The notes: generated by a model not told the origin, from the letters alone. A stretch of 64,000 bases of DNA from Bradyrhizobium sp. CB2312 (GCF_029714425.1 NZ_CP121668.1:4485501-4549500); one strand, 5' to 3'; shown: positions 16,720 through 26,470, counted from the first letter of the stretch. A program made the numbers and translations.

Positions 16720-17820
16720 CGCAGGTTCTGCGACGGAAAGGGCGCGTTGGGCCGCTGCGGCTGCGTCCTGTCCGAGCCAGCGCTCGGCGGCTTCGCGGCC
16801 GCTCCGGTGCAGCGTGCGGATGAAGCCGCGACCGAGATCGGTGGATGAGCGCTGCGCGAGGCCCTCAACGGAGTCCTCGGCCGCGATCCGGGAGAGCCGC
16901 AGCGCAGGCGCTGCGTGCGATTGCGCCCATGCGATCGCAGCGATCTCGGCATTGAGCGCAGCGTTGGCGGCGATCTGGTCGAGCCGGCGGTCGATCGCGG
17001 CGAGCGTGATCGGCACATAGCTGTCGCGCGCCGGCGTGACCTGGATGAGCAGGAGGTCTGCGGTTGCAGATTCCTGCACCAGCCGCACCAGCGGCGGGTT
17101 GCCGCCAAAACCGCCGTCCCAATAGGCCTCGCCGTCGATCTCGACGGCACAATGAACCAGGGGCGGGCAGGTCGAGGCCAGCGCGACGTCGGCGGTGATT
17201 GCCTCGTTGCGGAAGACCTGCTGCTGACCGTCGCGGATCCGAGTCGCTGCGATCAGCAGCTTTGGGCAGGCCGCATCGCGCAAAACGGCAAAATTGATGT
17301 CGCGGGACAGCGCCTGCCGCAGCGGATCGAGGTCGAACGGGTCGAACTGCCCGGAGCGCAGCGTCGGGCCGAACGCGACCGAGCTTCCCGCCGGCGAGAA
17401 GCCGCCGAGCAGCATCAGCGAGCGGAACGAGGCCTCGTGCATCAGGCGGACCCAGAACCGGTTCAGCCGCGACCGGGCGCCTTCGCGTCCGCCTTCTGCA
17501 AGACCGGAGGCGAGGAGGAGCGCGTTGATGGCGCCGGCACTGGCGCCGCTGATGGTGTCGAATGCGATGGACGGCTCTTCCAAGAGCCGCTCCAGCACGC
17601 CCCAGGTGAAGGCGGCGAAAGTGCCGCCGCCCTGGAGCGCCAGCGAGAGTTTTCGCGGCGGCCATTGGGCGGCGCGGACCTGATCGCGCACGACGGGTGC
17701 GGCCGCGGTCATGACTTCGACCGGAGCGACGGCTTTCGCGACGGGAGCAGGCGGCGGTGGTGGAGGGACAGGTGCGGGCACAGGAGGCGGCAAGGGCGCA
17801 TCGGACCAGATATTGGTCAT
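16711..17820 (-). CDS. Patatin-like phospholipase
   Basis: The 369-residue product starts at ATG 17820 and has a Pro/Ala-rich N-terminal linker of about 30 residues. The patatin domain follows: LALQGGGTFAAFTWGVLE (oxyanion loop), the nucleophile elbow SGASAGAIN (GxSxG) and the catalytic aspartate in YWDGGFGGNP. It should be a Ser-Asp dyad lipid acyl hydrolase. A longer frame to 17964 runs through repeat-like DNA with poor ribosome sites and is not preferred. It separates dprA/amidase from plsY. Confidence 0.87.
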   Translation of the reverse strand: MTNIWSDAPLPPPVPAPVPPPPPPAPVAKAVAPVEVMTAAAPVVRDQVRAAQWPPRKLSLALQGGGTFAAFTWGVLERLLEEPSIAFDTISGASAGAINALLLASGLAEGGREGARSRLNRFWVRLMHEASFRSLMLLGGFSPAGSSVAFGPTLRSGQFDPFDLDPLRQALSRDINFAVLRDAACPKLLIAATRIRDGQQQVFRNEAITADVALASTCPPLVHCAVEIDGEAYWDGGFGGNPPLVRLVQESATADLLLIQVTPARDSYVPITLAAIDRRLDQIAANAALNAEIAAIAWAQSHAAPALRLSRIAAEDSVEGLAQRSSTDLGRGFIRTLHRSGREAAERWLGQDAAAAAQRALSVAEPALA

Positions 17821-18212
17821 CGAGAGCAGCCGGCTTGCCGCGGTGCTGGAAGCACCTTGCAAACCGCCACCGTCATGCGTGCCGACAATCTTCTCGCTCA
17901 TTCTGAGCAACCGCGTAACGCCATCTTCTCTGTCAGGATGACAGGCATGGAACTCGTTCGCCACTCCGGCCGCGAGCAGCTTCGGAGTTGCGAACAGAAT
18001 TTGGCATATAATGCGGAGGTGGTGCGGCGCTATCCGTACTTTTTCCGGACTTGGATTTCTCTTGACGCGTTTTCTTGACGCGAACCGGTATCCACTTCGC
18101 TCGAAAACGCTCTAAAGCGCGATGAGATCAGGATGAATCGTCATCGCGCTTTAGGTTGTTGTTTGAGCATGATCTTTTCGGAAAACCGCTGCGCACTTTT
18201 CCGGATCATGCT
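17821..18212. repeat. Intergenic stretch with two long stem-loops
   Basis: AAAGCGCGATGA (18114-18125) pairs with TCATCGCGCTTT (18141-18152). The arms around 18167-18185 (AGCATGATC and CGGAAAA) pair with TTTTCCGGATCATGCT (18197-18212), which abuts the plsY stop. From memory, similar sequence is common between genes in Bradyrhizobium and Rhodopseudomonas; this should be checked by a genome search. No gene is seen here. Confidence 0.6.
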
Positions 18213-18809
18213 TTAGGCCTTCTCGCCGATCCGGCTTTCCTTGCCGGCTTGCAACCGCTTGATGTTCTCGCGGTGCGCGTAGAACAGCAGCAAGGTCAGC
18301 ACCGCGAACAGCGAGGCAAGTGCCAGGTGGCCGAACCACCACAGGAATATCGGCGTGATGAAGGATGCCACCAGGGCCGAGAGCGAGGAGTAGCGGGTGG
18401 TGAAGGCGGTTGCGAGCCAGAGCAGGCAGAACACCAGTGCGGCCGGCCAGAACAGGCCGAGCAGGATGCCGATATAGACGGCGACACCCTTGCCGCCCTT
18501 AAACTTGAGCCAGACCGGGAAGAGATGGCCGAGGAAGGCGCCGAGCCCGGCCACCATCGCGGCGTTGGGCCCTGCGATGTAGCCGGCGATCACGACCGCC
18601 ACGGTGCCCTTGAGCGCGTCGAACAGCAGGGTGCCCGCGGCAAGGCTCTTGCGTCCCGTGCGCAGCACGTTGGTGGCGCCGATGCTGCCGGAGCCGATCG
18701 AGCGGATATCCTGCGTGCCGGCGAGCCTGGTCAGGATCAGTCCGAACGGAATCGAGCCGAGGAGGTAGCCGATGACGAAAGCCACCGGCAGGAAGGCTTC
18801 AAGCCCCAT
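18213..18809 (-). CDS. plsY: Glycerol-3-phosphate acyltransferase PlsY
   Basis: The 198-residue membrane protein starts at ATG 18809 behind GGAGATG. It has the PlsY motifs [22 protein letters not shown] (motif 1), [17 protein letters not shown] (motif 2) and several transmembrane helices. PlsY transfers an acyl group from acyl phosphate to glycerol-3-phosphate, the first step of phospholipid synthesis. It follows pyrB-pyrC on the same strand, as in many alphaproteobacteria. Confidence 0.96.
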   Translation of the reverse strand: MGLEAFLPVAFVIGYLLGSIPFGLILTRLAGTQDIRSIGSGSIGATNVLRTGRKSLAAGTLLFDALKGTVAVVIAGYIAGPNAAMVAGLGAFLGHLFPVWLKFKGGKGVAVYIGILLGLFWPAALVFCLLWLATAFTTRYSSLSALVASFITPIFLWWFGHLALASLFAVLTLLLFYAHRENIKRLQAGKESRIGEKA

Positions 18810-18871
18810 GGCTGCATCTCCAAAGGCCGCATCCGCATGTCGAACCGAGGCGCCACGCATGATCCTGCTCG

Positions 18872-20179
18872 TCAGACATGTTCGTACACCGTCCGTCCGC
18901 CGACAATGGTGCGCACCACGCGGCCTGTAAAGCGGGCCTCGTCGAACGGGGTGTTCTTGCAGGGCGATTTGAGATCGGCGGGATCGACGATCCAGGGCGT
19001 ATCGGGATCGATCACGATGACGTCGGCCGGGGCGCCCGTGCGGAGGGTTCCGCCTGGCAGGCCAAGCAGCTCGGCCGGCCGGGTCGACATCGCCCGGATC
19101 AGCGTCGCCAGTTCCATCTCGCCATTGTGCACGAGCCTAAGACCTGCGGGCAGCATGGTTTCGAGGCCCACGGCGCCGGGAGCGGCTTCCGCGAACGGCA
19201 GGCGCTTGACCTCGACGTCCTGCGGATTGTGGTCGGACATGATGACGTCGAGGAGGCCGGAGGCCATCGCCTCCACCAGCGCGCGGCGGTCGTCCTCGGT
19301 GCGCAGCGGCGGCGACAGTTTCAGGAAGGAGCGGTAGGGGCCGATGTCGTTCTCGTTCAGTGCGAGATGGTTGATCGAGACCGAGGCGCTGACGGCGAGC
19401 CCGGCGTCGCGGGCGCGCTTGAGGATCTCAAGCGAGTCGATGCAGGTCAGCGCGGCCGCATGGTAGCGGCCGCCGGTGAGCGCGACGAGGCGCATGTCGC
19501 GCTCCAGCATCACCGCTTCGGCGGCCTTCGGGATGCCCATCAGACCGAGGCGGGAGGCGAACTCGCCCTCGTTCATGACGCCTTCGCCGACGAGATCAGG
19601 GTCCTCGGTGTGGTGCACGATCAGCGCGTCGAAATCCCGCGCGTAGGTCAGCGCGCGGCGCATCACCTGCGCATTGGTCACGCTCCTGTCGCCGTCGCTG
19701 AAGGCGACCGCGCCGGCGGCCTTGAGCAGGCCGAACTCGGTCATCTCCTCGCCGCGCATGCCCTTGGTCAGCGCAGCCATCGGCTGGATGTTGACGATCG
19801 CGGTGTCGCGGGCGCGGCGCATCACGAAGTCGACGGTGGCCGAATTGTCGATCACCGGCGAGGTGTCGGGCTGGCAGATGATGGTGGTGATGCCGCCGGT
19901 CGCCGCGGCCTGGCTTGCGGACGCAAAAGTCTCGCGGTGGCTGAAGCCGGGCTCGCCGACGAAGGCGCGCATGTCGATCAGGCCGGGCGCGACGATCTTG
20001 CCGGAGCAATTGACGATGTCGGTGCCCTCGGGGACGCCGGCCGCGCCAATGCCGCGGCGGGTCTCGCGGATGGTGCCGTCGGCGATGAGGACGTCGCCGA
20101 CGCCGTCGAAATCGCGGCTGGGGTCGACGACGCGGGCGTTGGCGAGCAGGACGGGGCGGCGGTCGGTCAGCATCGGCAT
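18872..20179 (-). CDS. pyrC: Dihydroorotase homologue lacking the HxH metal motif
   Basis: The 435-residue amidohydrolase-fold protein is coupled to pyrB (TGATG overlap, ATG at 20179; GTG 20182 and ATG 20173 are alternatives). Active dihydroorotases have DxHxH after the first strand; here the motif reads [12 protein letters not shown] (residues 68-78), so both histidines are replaced, by R71 and F73. The later FSDGD, VHHTED, YHAAALT and MSDHNP segments are retained. This resembles the inactive PyrX/PyrC' proteins that assemble with aspartate transcarbamoylase, so it may be structural, with the active enzyme encoded elsewhere. That reading is inference. Confidence 0.88.
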   Translation of the reverse strand: MPMLTDRRPVLLANARVVDPSRDFDGVGDVLIADGTIRETRRGIGAAGVPEGTDIVNCSGKIVAPGLIDMRAFVGEPGFSHRETFASASQAAATGGITTIICQPDTSPVIDNSATVDFVMRRARDTAIVNIQPMAALTKGMRGEEMTEFGLLKAAGAVAFSDGDRSVTNAQVMRRALTYARDFDALIVHHTEDPDLVGEGVMNEGEFASRLGLMGIPKAAEAVMLERDMRLVALTGGRYHAAALTCIDSLEILKRARDAGLAVSASVSINHLALNENDIGPYRSFLKLSPPLRTEDDRRALVEAMASGLLDVIMSDHNPQDVEVKRLPFAEAAPGAVGLETMLPAGLRLVHNGEMELATLIRAMSTRPAELLGLPGGTLRTGAPADVIVIDPDTPWIVDPADLKSPCKNTPFDEARFTGRVVRTIVGGRTVYEHV

Positions 20180-21126
20180 CACGCGTTCGGCAGGTTGCGG
20201 GCGAGTGCTTCCAGCACCGCCATGCGTACGGCGACGCCCATCTCGACCTGTTCACGGATCAGGGACTGCGCGCCGTCGGCAACCGCGGTGTCGATCTCGA
20301 CGCCGCGGTTCATGGGACCTGGATGCATCACGAGCGCGTCGGGCTTGGCGTAGGCCAGCTTCTTCTGGTCGAGCCCAAAATAGTGGAAATATTCGGACGT
20401 CGACGGCACGAAGGAGCCGTTCATGCGCTCGCGCTGGAGCCGCAGCATCATCACGATGTCGGCGCCGTTGAGACCCTCGCGCATGTCGCGCGCGACCTCG
20501 ACGCCCATCCGTTCGATGCCGGGCGGCAAGAGCGTGGAGGGGCCGACGACGCGGACGCGGGCGCCCATGGCGTTGAGCAGGATGATGTTGGAGCGGGCGA
20601 CGCGCGAATGCAGCACGTCGCCGCAGATGGCGATGACGAGGCCCTCGATCCGGCCCTTGTTGCGGCGGATGGTGAGCGCGTCGAGCAGCGCCTGGGTCGG
20701 ATGCTCGTGCGCGCCGTCGCCGGCATTGATCACGGAACCGTCGACCTTGCGCGCCAGCAGTTCCACCGCGCCGGAGGCGTGATGGCGCACCACCAGGATA
20801 TCCGGGTGCATCGCGTTCAGCGTCATCGCGGTGTCGACCAGCGTCTCGCCCTTCTTGATGGACGAGGAGGACACCGACATGTTCATGACGTCGGCGCCGA
20901 GCCGCTTGCCCGCGAGCTCGAACGAGGACTGGGTTCGGGTGGAGGCCTCGAAGAAGAGGTTTACTTGCGTCCGTCCACGCAGGACGGTGCGCTTCTTGTC
21001 AACCTGGCGGTTGAGCTCGACATATTCTTCGGACAGGTCGAGCAGGCCGGTGATGTCGGCCGCGGAAAGGCCCTCGATGCCCAGCAAATGCCGGTGGCCG
21101 AGGACGAAGGTCGATTTCGATGTCAT
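20179..21126 (-). CDS. pyrB: Aspartate carbamoyltransferase catalytic subunit
   Basis: The 315-residue product starts at ATG 21126 ([20 protein letters not shown]). It has the carbamoyl-phosphate site [20 protein letters not shown], then [28 protein letters not shown] and [11 protein letters not shown]. It makes carbamoyl aspartate, the committed step of pyrimidine synthesis. No pyrI regulatory chain follows; instead the stop codon overlaps the start of the dihydroorotase homologue, which fits a PyrB-PyrX holoenzyme. Confidence 0.96.
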   Translation of the reverse strand: MTSKSTFVLGHRHLLGIEGLSAADITGLLDLSEEYVELNRQVDKKRTVLRGRTQVNLFFEASTRTQSSFELAGKRLGADVMNMSVSSSSIKKGETLVDTAMTLNAMHPDILVVRHHASGAVELLARKVDGSVINAGDGAHEHPTQALLDALTIRRNKGRIEGLVIAICGDVLHSRVARSNIILLNAMGARVRVVGPSTLLPPGIERMGVEVARDMREGLNGADIVMMLRLQRERMNGSFVPSTSEYFHYFGLDQKKLAYAKPDALVMHPGPMNRGVEIDTAVADGAQSLIREQVEMGVAVRMAVLEALARNLPNA

Positions 21127-21219
21127 TAAAAGCAGAGCTATAGGCGGGGATTGGGGGGTGGGCAAGGGCCAATCGGTGGGATGGGAGTTATCCCCTGATC
21201 TGTCGGTCGCACGCGCTCC

Positions 21220-21309
21220 GTCATGCCCGGGCTTGTCCCGGGCATCCACGATCTTCTATCGCATTTGACGCAAAAGGACGTGGATGGCCGGGATAAACCC
21301 GGCCATGAC
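21220..21309. repeat. Two-hairpin GTCAT...ATGAC repeat, copy A
   Basis: GTCAT, then hairpin GCCCGGG-CTTGT-CCCGGGC, then ATCCACG. After a spacer come CGTGGAT, hairpin GGCCGGG-ATAAA-CCCGGCC and ATGAC. It lies between pyrB and the dipeptidase gene. Relatives with different stem bases are at 23761, 52952 and 61023. Confidence 0.8.
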
Positions 21310-21324
21310 GATGTGGGGCATTCC

Positions 21325-22074
21325 GTGAAAACAATTCTGACAGCGCTATTGGCAACAGTCACAATGGGTGCAGCTCACGCCCAATCGCTCCCCGGCGGCT
21401 TCGTCTATCTGCGCGACGTCGACCCCAGCATCATCCAGGACATCCGCTACGCCACTTCCAACAATTTCGTCGGCCGTCCGCTTGCCGGCTATGGCGCCGG
21501 CGAATGCGTGGTGAAGCGCGAGGTCGGGCTGCGGCTGAAGGCGGTTCAGGCGGAGCTGGCGGCGCAAAACCTGTCGCTGAAAATGTTCGACTGCTACCGG
21601 CCGGCGCGGGCCTCGCTCGCCATGGTCAAGTGGTCGCAGAACGGACATGAGACGGCCGCCGAGCGGCGCTACAATCCGAAGATCCCGAAGAGCGAGCTGT
21701 TCCGGCTCGGTTACATCGCAAGCCGCTCGCAGCATTCCACCGGCGCCGCGCTCGACCTCACTTTGGTCGATCTCAAGGCCGACAATTCCGCAAAAATCGA
21801 TCCGTCGAAGACCTATGCCGAATGCACGGCGCCGGTCGCGGCGCGGCTGCCGGAGGGCAGCGTCGACATGGGCACCGGCTATGACTGCACCGACACGAAA
21901 GGCCATACCGCGGCACCGTTGATTACGGCCGAGCAGCGCGCCTGGCGCAAGCGGCTGGTGGCTGCGATGGCGAGGCAAGGCTTTGTGAACTATTCGAAGG
22001 AGTGGTGGCATTTTTCCCTGCCGGGGGCGGGCGGGGCGGCCTATGATTTCCCGATCCAGCCGCGGCGGAACTGA
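21325..22074 (+). CDS. Exported D-Ala-D-Ala dipeptidase, VanX/M15D type
   Basis: From GTG 21325 the 249-residue product has a Sec signal peptide (about 19 residues, ending AHAQS). The mature domain shows the zinc-site motifs SQHSTGAALDL (SxHxxGxAxD) and EWWHF (ExxH). Such enzymes cleave D-Ala-D-Ala and are used by Gram-negatives for peptidoglycan recycling or use of murein peptides rather than vancomycin resistance. Further upstream codons come from the adjacent repeat, so the GTG is preferred. Confidence 0.88.
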   Translation: MKTILTALLATVTMGAAHAQSLPGGFVYLRDVDPSIIQDIRYATSNNFVGRPLAGYGAGECVVKREVGLRLKAVQAELAAQNLSLKMFDCYRPARASLAMVKWSQNGHETAAERRYNPKIPKSELFRLGYIASRSQHSTGAALDLTLVDLKADNSAKIDPSKTYAECTAPVAARLPEGSVDMGTGYDCTDTKGHTAAPLITAEQRAWRKRLVAAMARQGFVNYSKEWWHFSLPGAGGAAYDFPIQPRRN

Positions 22075-22094
22075 TTCCGCGCCGAGGAAACGTG

Positions 22095-23738
22095 ATGACC
22101 CAGCCCAGCTTCGCGACCCACGAGGTCTTCAACCAGTCGCCGCCGTTCGAGGACGTCGATCTGTTCGCGGTCGACCGGCCGCTGGTGGAAGCCGTGAAGG
22201 CCAATGGCGGCGCTGTGGCGGAACGGGAGCTGTCCGAGTTCGGCAAGCATTGGGGCTCGGCGGCGATGGCCGATCGCGGGCGCGTGGCGAACGAGAACAC
22301 GCCGAAGCTGCGGACCTTCGATGCGAAGGGTAATCGGCGCGACCAGGTCGAGTTTCATCCTGTTTATCACGAGCTGATGGCGCACAGTGCGCATGCCGGC
22401 GTGCACAATTCGACGTGGACGGGCGACGGCAAGCCCGCAGGCGATGCCGCCGAGGTCATCCGCGCGGCTAAATTCTACATGGCCGCGCAAGTGGAGACTG
22501 GCCATCTCTGCCCGATCACGATGACGCGCGCCTCCGTCGCGGCGCTGGCGATGCAGCCGGATCTGCTCGCCCGCGTGATGCCGGTGCTGTCGACCAAGAG
22601 CTATGATCCGAGCTTCGCGCCGTGGTGGGAGAAGCGCGGCATGACGCTCGGCATGGGCATGACCGAGAAGCAGGGCGGCACCGACGTGCGCGCCAACATG
22701 ACGCGCGCGGTGCGCGACGGCGACGCCTATCGCATCACCGGCCACAAATGGTTCATGTCGGCGCCGATGTGCGATGCGTTCCTGGTGCTGGCGCAGGCAG
22801 ATAGCGGGCTGACCTGTTTCTTCATGCCGCGCTTTGCGCCGGATGGCTCGGTCAACGCGATCCAGTTTCAGCGGCTGAAGGACAAGCTCGGCAACCGCTC
22901 CAATGCGTCGTCGGAGGTCGAGTTCGTCGGTGCTTATGCGGAAGCCGTCGGCGAGGAGGGCAAGGGCATCCGCACCATCATCCAGATGGTGCAGCTGACG
23001 CGGCAGGATTGCGCAATCGCGTCCGTCGGCCTGATGCGCTCGGGGCTCGCACATGCGCTGCATCACGCCCGTCACCGCAGCGTGTTCCAGAAGCATCTGG
23101 CCGACCAGCCGCTGATGCAGGCCGTGCTCTCGGACATGGCGCTGCATGTCGAGGCGAGCACGGCGCTGGTGATGCGGCTCTGCCGCGCCTTCGACCGCAC
23201 GCCGGACGATGCGGCGGAGGCCGCCTACATGCGGCTGCTGACGCCCGCGATCAAATACTGGACCTGCAAGAGCGCGCCGAGCTTCCTCTACGAGGCGATG
23301 GAATGCCTCGGCGGCAACGGCTATGTCGAGGACGGCATCTTGGCGCGGCATTACCGGGAGTCGCCGGTCAACGCGATCTGGGAAGGTTCCGGCAACGTGA
23401 TGTGTCTCGACGTGCTCCGCGCGCTCTCGCGCGAGCCGGAGGCGGCCATGGCGGTGCTGCAATCGCTCGCCGCCGAGACGAAGGGGCTGCCCGGGGCAGC
23501 CGAGGCGGCCACCTTCATCGGCAAGACGTTCCGCCGCGCCGACGGCGAGCGCGTTGCGCGGCTCGCGGTCGAGAAGCTGGCGCTGCTCGCCGCGGCCGCC
23601 GCCCTCAACGGCGTCTCGCCGCGCCACGCCGAACTCTTCGCCGCCACGCGTCTCGCCGCCAATCACGCCAGCATGTACGGCGCGGTCGAGCTGGACGGCG
23701 GCGACGTCCGCGCGCTGCTGGAGCGGGCACTGCCGTGA
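22095..23738 (+). CDS. AidB-like acyl-CoA dehydrogenase
   Basis: The 547-residue product starts at ATG 22095 (GAGGAAAC upstream). It opens with THEVFNQSPPFEDVDLF, the hallmark of AidB rather than of beta-oxidation dehydrogenases. It carries LGMGMTEKQGGTDVRANMT and YEAMECLGGNGYVEDGILARHYRESPVNAIWEGSGNVM. AidB is an FAD protein of the adaptive response to alkylation damage that binds DNA. The gene follows the dipeptidase by 20 bases, so the two may be co-transcribed, although no functional link is obvious. Confidence 0.92.
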   Translation: MTQPSFATHEVFNQSPPFEDVDLFAVDRPLVEAVKANGGAVAERELSEFGKHWGSAAMADRGRVANENTPKLRTFDAKGNRRDQVEFHPVYHELMAHSAHAGVHNSTWTGDGKPAGDAAEVIRAAKFYMAAQVETGHLCPITMTRASVAALAMQPDLLARVMPVLSTKSYDPSFAPWWEKRGMTLGMGMTEKQGGTDVRANMTRAVRDGDAYRITGHKWFMSAPMCDAFLVLAQADSGLTCFFMPRFAPDGSVNAIQFQRLKDKLGNRSNASSEVEFVGAYAEAVGEEGKGIRTIIQMVQLTRQDCAIASVGLMRSGLAHALHHARHRSVFQKHLADQPLMQAVLSDMALHVEASTALVMRLCRAFDRTPDDAAEAAYMRLLTPAIKYWTCKSAPSFLYEAMECLGGNGYVEDGILARHYRESPVNAIWEGSGNVMCLDVLRALSREPEAAMAVLQSLAAETKGLPGAAEAATFIGKTFRRADGERVARLAVEKLALLAAAAALNGVSPRHAELFAATRLAANHASMYGAVELDGGDVRALLERALP

Positions 23739-23760
23739 GCGGGCACGGTTTCCCCACAAC

Positions 23761-23843
23761 GTCATGGCTGGGCCTGACCCGGCCATCCACGTCTTGCTGC
23801 GCGGCACGAAGACGTGGATGCCCGGGACAGGCCCGGGCATGAC
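23761..23843. repeat. Two-hairpin GTCAT...ATGAC repeat, copy B
   Basis: GTCATGGCTGGGCCTGACCC then GGCCATCCACGTC, a short spacer, GACGTGGATGCCCGGG and AGGCCCGGGCATGAC. The plan is as in copy A, with different stem bases in the left hairpin. It lies between the AidB-like and CPBP genes. Confidence 0.8.
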
Positions 23844-23883
23844 GATCTCTCGATAGCTTGCGCTACCCAACGAAAGCCCTCCG

Positions 23884-24648
23884 ATGGACTCTCTCAATCC
23901 CGACCATCCGCCGCTGATCGAGACGCCAGCGCCGCCGCGCGTCTGGAAGTTCTGGGGCACGGCGCTGTGGGGCATCCTCATCTTCGTCGCAATGTTCGTC
24001 GGGCAGATCGGCGCCATCGTTCTGCTGGTGGTGCTGCGTGGCCTGCCGATGGATCTCGCCTCGCTCCAGTCGATCGGTCACGAGCCCCAGGCGCTGGCGC
24101 TTTCGGTGATCATGGGGCTGCCGGCGACGCTGGCGGCGGTGTGGCTTGCCATCCGCATCAAGAAGGCGTCGTTCACCGACTACATCGCGCTCTATTGGCC
24201 GTCCTGGAGGCAGCTGCTGTTCGGCGCGGTCGGTCTCGTCCTGATCGTGCTGGCCTGGGAGGTCGTGTCGCGATCGCTCGGCCGCGAGGCGACGCCGGGC
24301 TTCATGACCGATCTGTTGAAATCCGGCCGCGACAAGGGCGCGGCGCTCATGTTGCTGATCGCCTTCAGCGTGGCGGCGCCGATGTCGGAGGAAGTGCTGG
24401 CGCGCGGCTTCCTCTTCCGCGGCTGGTCGGCGAGCTTCCTGCGCGTATCAGGCGCGATCATCCTGTCGTCGCTGGTGTGGACGATCGTCCACCTGCAATA
24501 CGACATCTATTTCCTCGCCGAGGTCTTCACCATCGGCCTGTGGTTCGGCTACATGCGCTATCGCGCGAATTCGCTCTGGCTCACGATCATCCTGCACGCA
24601 CTGAACAATCTGACCGCGGTGGTGCTGACGATGTGGCTGGGGAACTGA
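23884..24648 (+). CDS. CPBP family intramembrane metalloprotease
   Basis: The 254-residue polytopic protein has the CPBP (CAAX protease/Abi) motifs: motif 1 SEEVLARGFLFRG (EExxxR, near residue 165), motif 2 VWTIVHLQYD and motif 3 ILHALNN. The N-terminal 20 residues are cytosolic and Pro-rich. Family members cleave within membranes or process peptides. The substrate here is unknown. Confidence 0.9.
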   Translation: MDSLNPDHPPLIETPAPPRVWKFWGTALWGILIFVAMFVGQIGAIVLLVVLRGLPMDLASLQSIGHEPQALALSVIMGLPATLAAVWLAIRIKKASFTDYIALYWPSWRQLLFGAVGLVLIVLAWEVVSRSLGREATPGFMTDLLKSGRDKGAALMLLIAFSVAAPMSEEVLARGFLFRGWSASFLRVSGAIILSSLVWTIVHLQYDIYFLAEVFTIGLWFGYMRYRANSLWLTIILHALNNLTAVVLTMWLGN

Positions 24649-24667
24649 GGCGGTTGCTCCACGTTCC

Positions 24668-24781
24668 GTCATTGCGAGCGAAGCGAAGCAATCCAGACTA
24701 CCTCCGCGGTGACGGTCTGGATTGCTTCGTCGCAAGGGCTCCTCGCAATGACGATGGCGAGAGAGGTGCGCTCGCAATGAC
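24668..24781. repeat. GTCATTGCGAGC-type palindromic repeat, copy 2
   Basis: GTCATTGCGAGCG and GAAGCAATCCAGAC are mirrored by GTCTGGATTGCTTCG and two successive CTCGCAATGAC ends (24743-24752 and 24771-24781). It matches copy 1 at 11257-11334 but has a duplicated right end. Confidence 0.8.
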
Positions 24782-24786
24782 AAGCG

Positions 24787-25710
24787 CTAGGCCACCAGCG
24801 CGATCGTGACCGGCATCGTGATCGCCGCCAAGATCGTCTGCAGCGTGATGATCTGGGCCAGGAGCGGCGCATCGCCGCCCATCTGGCGGGCCAGCACATA
24901 GGCGCTGGGCGAGGTCGGCACCGCCGCGCAGATGGCGACGATGGCGAGGCTGTTGCCGGAAAGGCCGAACCAGGCTGCGAGCACCAGCGCAAGCACGGGC
25001 ATCAGCACCAGCTTGAATGCCACGCCGATGGTCGCGCCCATGCTCGGGCGGAGCAGGCCCTTGAGCTGGAGGCCCGCGCCGGTGACGAGCAGGCCGATCG
25101 CGAGCGAGGAGCGGCCGAGCGCATCGGCGACCTCGTGCCAGATCTTCGGCAGCGGCAGGTGGATGACGTTGATGACGAGGCCGATGACGCAGGCCCAGAT
25201 CAGGGGATTGCGGATCACCGTCATGACGATCGCGCGCGCGGACTGCTTTTCCGGCGCGGCGTAATGCGCGAGCACGGCGACGCTGAACACGTTGACCAGC
25301 GGAATGATCGCGACCATCGCCACCGACGCCAGCGCCAGCCCGACATCGCCGAACATGTTGGCGGAGACCGAGAGCGCGACATAGGTCTGCCAGCGCGTTG
25401 CGCCCTGGAAGATCGAGGTGAAGGCGGGGCCGTCAATGTCGAGCCGCAACAGGGCCGGGCGGAGCGCGAGGCACAACAGCGACATCGCGAGCGCGGACAG
25501 CAGCAGCGCGCCGCCGACGCCGGCGACCGGCACCTTGGAGAGATCCGCTCTTACCAGCGTCTGGATCAGCAGCATCGGAAACAGCACGAAATAGGTCAGC
25601 CGCTCCAGCCCGTGCCATTGGGTGTCGAGCCGCATCAGCGTGCGTTTCAGCACGACGCCCAGCACGATGAGGATGAAGACCGGCAGCAGCGCCGCGATCA
25701 CGACGGCCAT
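24787..25710 (-). CDS. AEC family transporter (auxin efflux carrier-type permease)
   Basis: The 307-residue protein consists of about ten hydrophobic helices split into two halves, with the conserved NPLIWACVIGLVIN and VTGAGLQLKGLL segments of the AEC family. These permeases move carboxylates or other small organic anions; the substrate is unknown. Its start lies four bases after the ruvX stop, so the two genes form a short operon. Confidence 0.88.
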   Translation of the reverse strand: MAVVIAALLPVFILIVLGVVLKRTLMRLDTQWHGLERLTYFVLFPMLLIQTLVRADLSKVPVAGVGGALLLSALAMSLLCLALRPALLRLDIDGPAFTSIFQGATRWQTYVALSVSANMFGDVGLALASVAMVAIIPLVNVFSVAVLAHYAAPEKQSARAIVMTVIRNPLIWACVIGLVINVIHLPLPKIWHEVADALGRSSLAIGLLVTGAGLQLKGLLRPSMGATIGVAFKLVLMPVLALVLAAWFGLSGNSLAIVAICAAVPTSPSAYVLARQMGGDAPLLAQIITLQTILAAITMPVTIALVA

Positions 25711-25714
25711 GGGA

Positions 25715-26200
25715 TCAGCCGGGTCCGCTGCGCAGGTTTGCGAGGCGGTCGAGCGCGCCTTGCAGGATGAAGATCGCGGCGTGCTCGTCGATCACCTCGG
25801 CTCGCTTGGCGCGGCTGACGTCCATGCCGATCAGCTCGCGCTCCACTGCCGCGGTCGAGAGGCGCTCGTCCCAGAGGCCGATAGGAAGGGCGGTCAGGCC
25901 GGCGAGATTGCGGGCGAAGGCGCGGGTCGATTGCGCGCGCGGGCCCTCGCTGCCGTCCATGTTGATGGGCAGGCCGAGCACGAAGCCGGCCGCCTTGCGC
26001 TCGGCCGCGATCGCGAGCAGCCGGGCGGCGTCCTGCTTGAACTGCTTGCGCTGGATGGTCTCGACGCCGGTCGCCAGCCGCCGGTCCGGATCGGACACGG
26101 CAACGCCGATGGTCTTGGTGCCCAAGTCGAGCCCGACCAGCGCACCGCGTTCGGGCCAGTGGGTTGCAGCATCGATGAGAGGCAGGATAAGAGCCGGCAT
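25715..26200 (-). CDS. ruvX: Putative pre-16S rRNA nuclease / Holliday junction resolvase YqgF
   Basis: The 161-residue product starts at ATG 26200. It shows the YqgF RNase H-like fold: [19 protein letters not shown] (first acidic residue), [24 protein letters not shown] and [11 protein letters not shown]...DEHAAIFIL with the remaining acidic residues. It is proposed to trim the 5' end of pre-16S rRNA. It is followed four bases on by the AEC transporter gene. Confidence 0.95.
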   Translation of the reverse strand: MPALILPLIDAATHWPERGALVGLDLGTKTIGVAVSDPDRRLATGVETIQRKQFKQDAARLLAIAAERKAAGFVLGLPINMDGSEGPRAQSTRAFARNLAGLTALPIGLWDERLSTAAVERELIGMDVSRAKRAEVIDEHAAIFILQGALDRLANLRSGPG

Positions 26201-26247
26201 GGCTTTAGCGCATATCACGCGCGATGCTTCCGAGTGAACCCTCGACG

Positions 26248-26461
26248 ATGGACGCACTGACACTATTCGGCCTGTTTGCCGTGACGGCGATGCGTCTGCT
26301 ATGCCCTGGAGGATCGCAGCCACTGGTTCGTGCTGCTGTTCGCCGCCTCCTGCGCGCTCGGCTCGGCCTACGGCTTCCTCCAGGGTGCCTGGCCGTTCGG
26401 CCTGGTCGAGGCGATCTGGGCCGTTGTCGCGCTGCGGCGCTGGAATCTCAGGCCACGATGA
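26248..26461 (+). pseudogene. Small membrane protein gene with a frameshift
   Basis: From ATG 26248 the frame reads [15 protein letters not shown]. It then leaves the sensible frame within 26291-26298. From about 26295 another frame continues [20 protein letters not shown] and ends RRWNLRPR with TGA at 26459-26461. The joined product, about 70 residues with two hydrophobic segments, looks like an intact small membrane protein. The downstream part has no start of its own because a TGA at 26282 closes that frame. Either the gene is broken or one base is wrong in the sequence. Confidence 0.7.
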
Positions 26462-26470
26462 CGGAGGGAT

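Noticed and set aside
17821..17964. N-terminal extension of the patatin protein
   Set aside because: The extra 48 codons have a palindromic, repeat-like sequence (including CCTGTCATCCTGACAG) and weak starts. ATG 17820 gives a normal domain layout.
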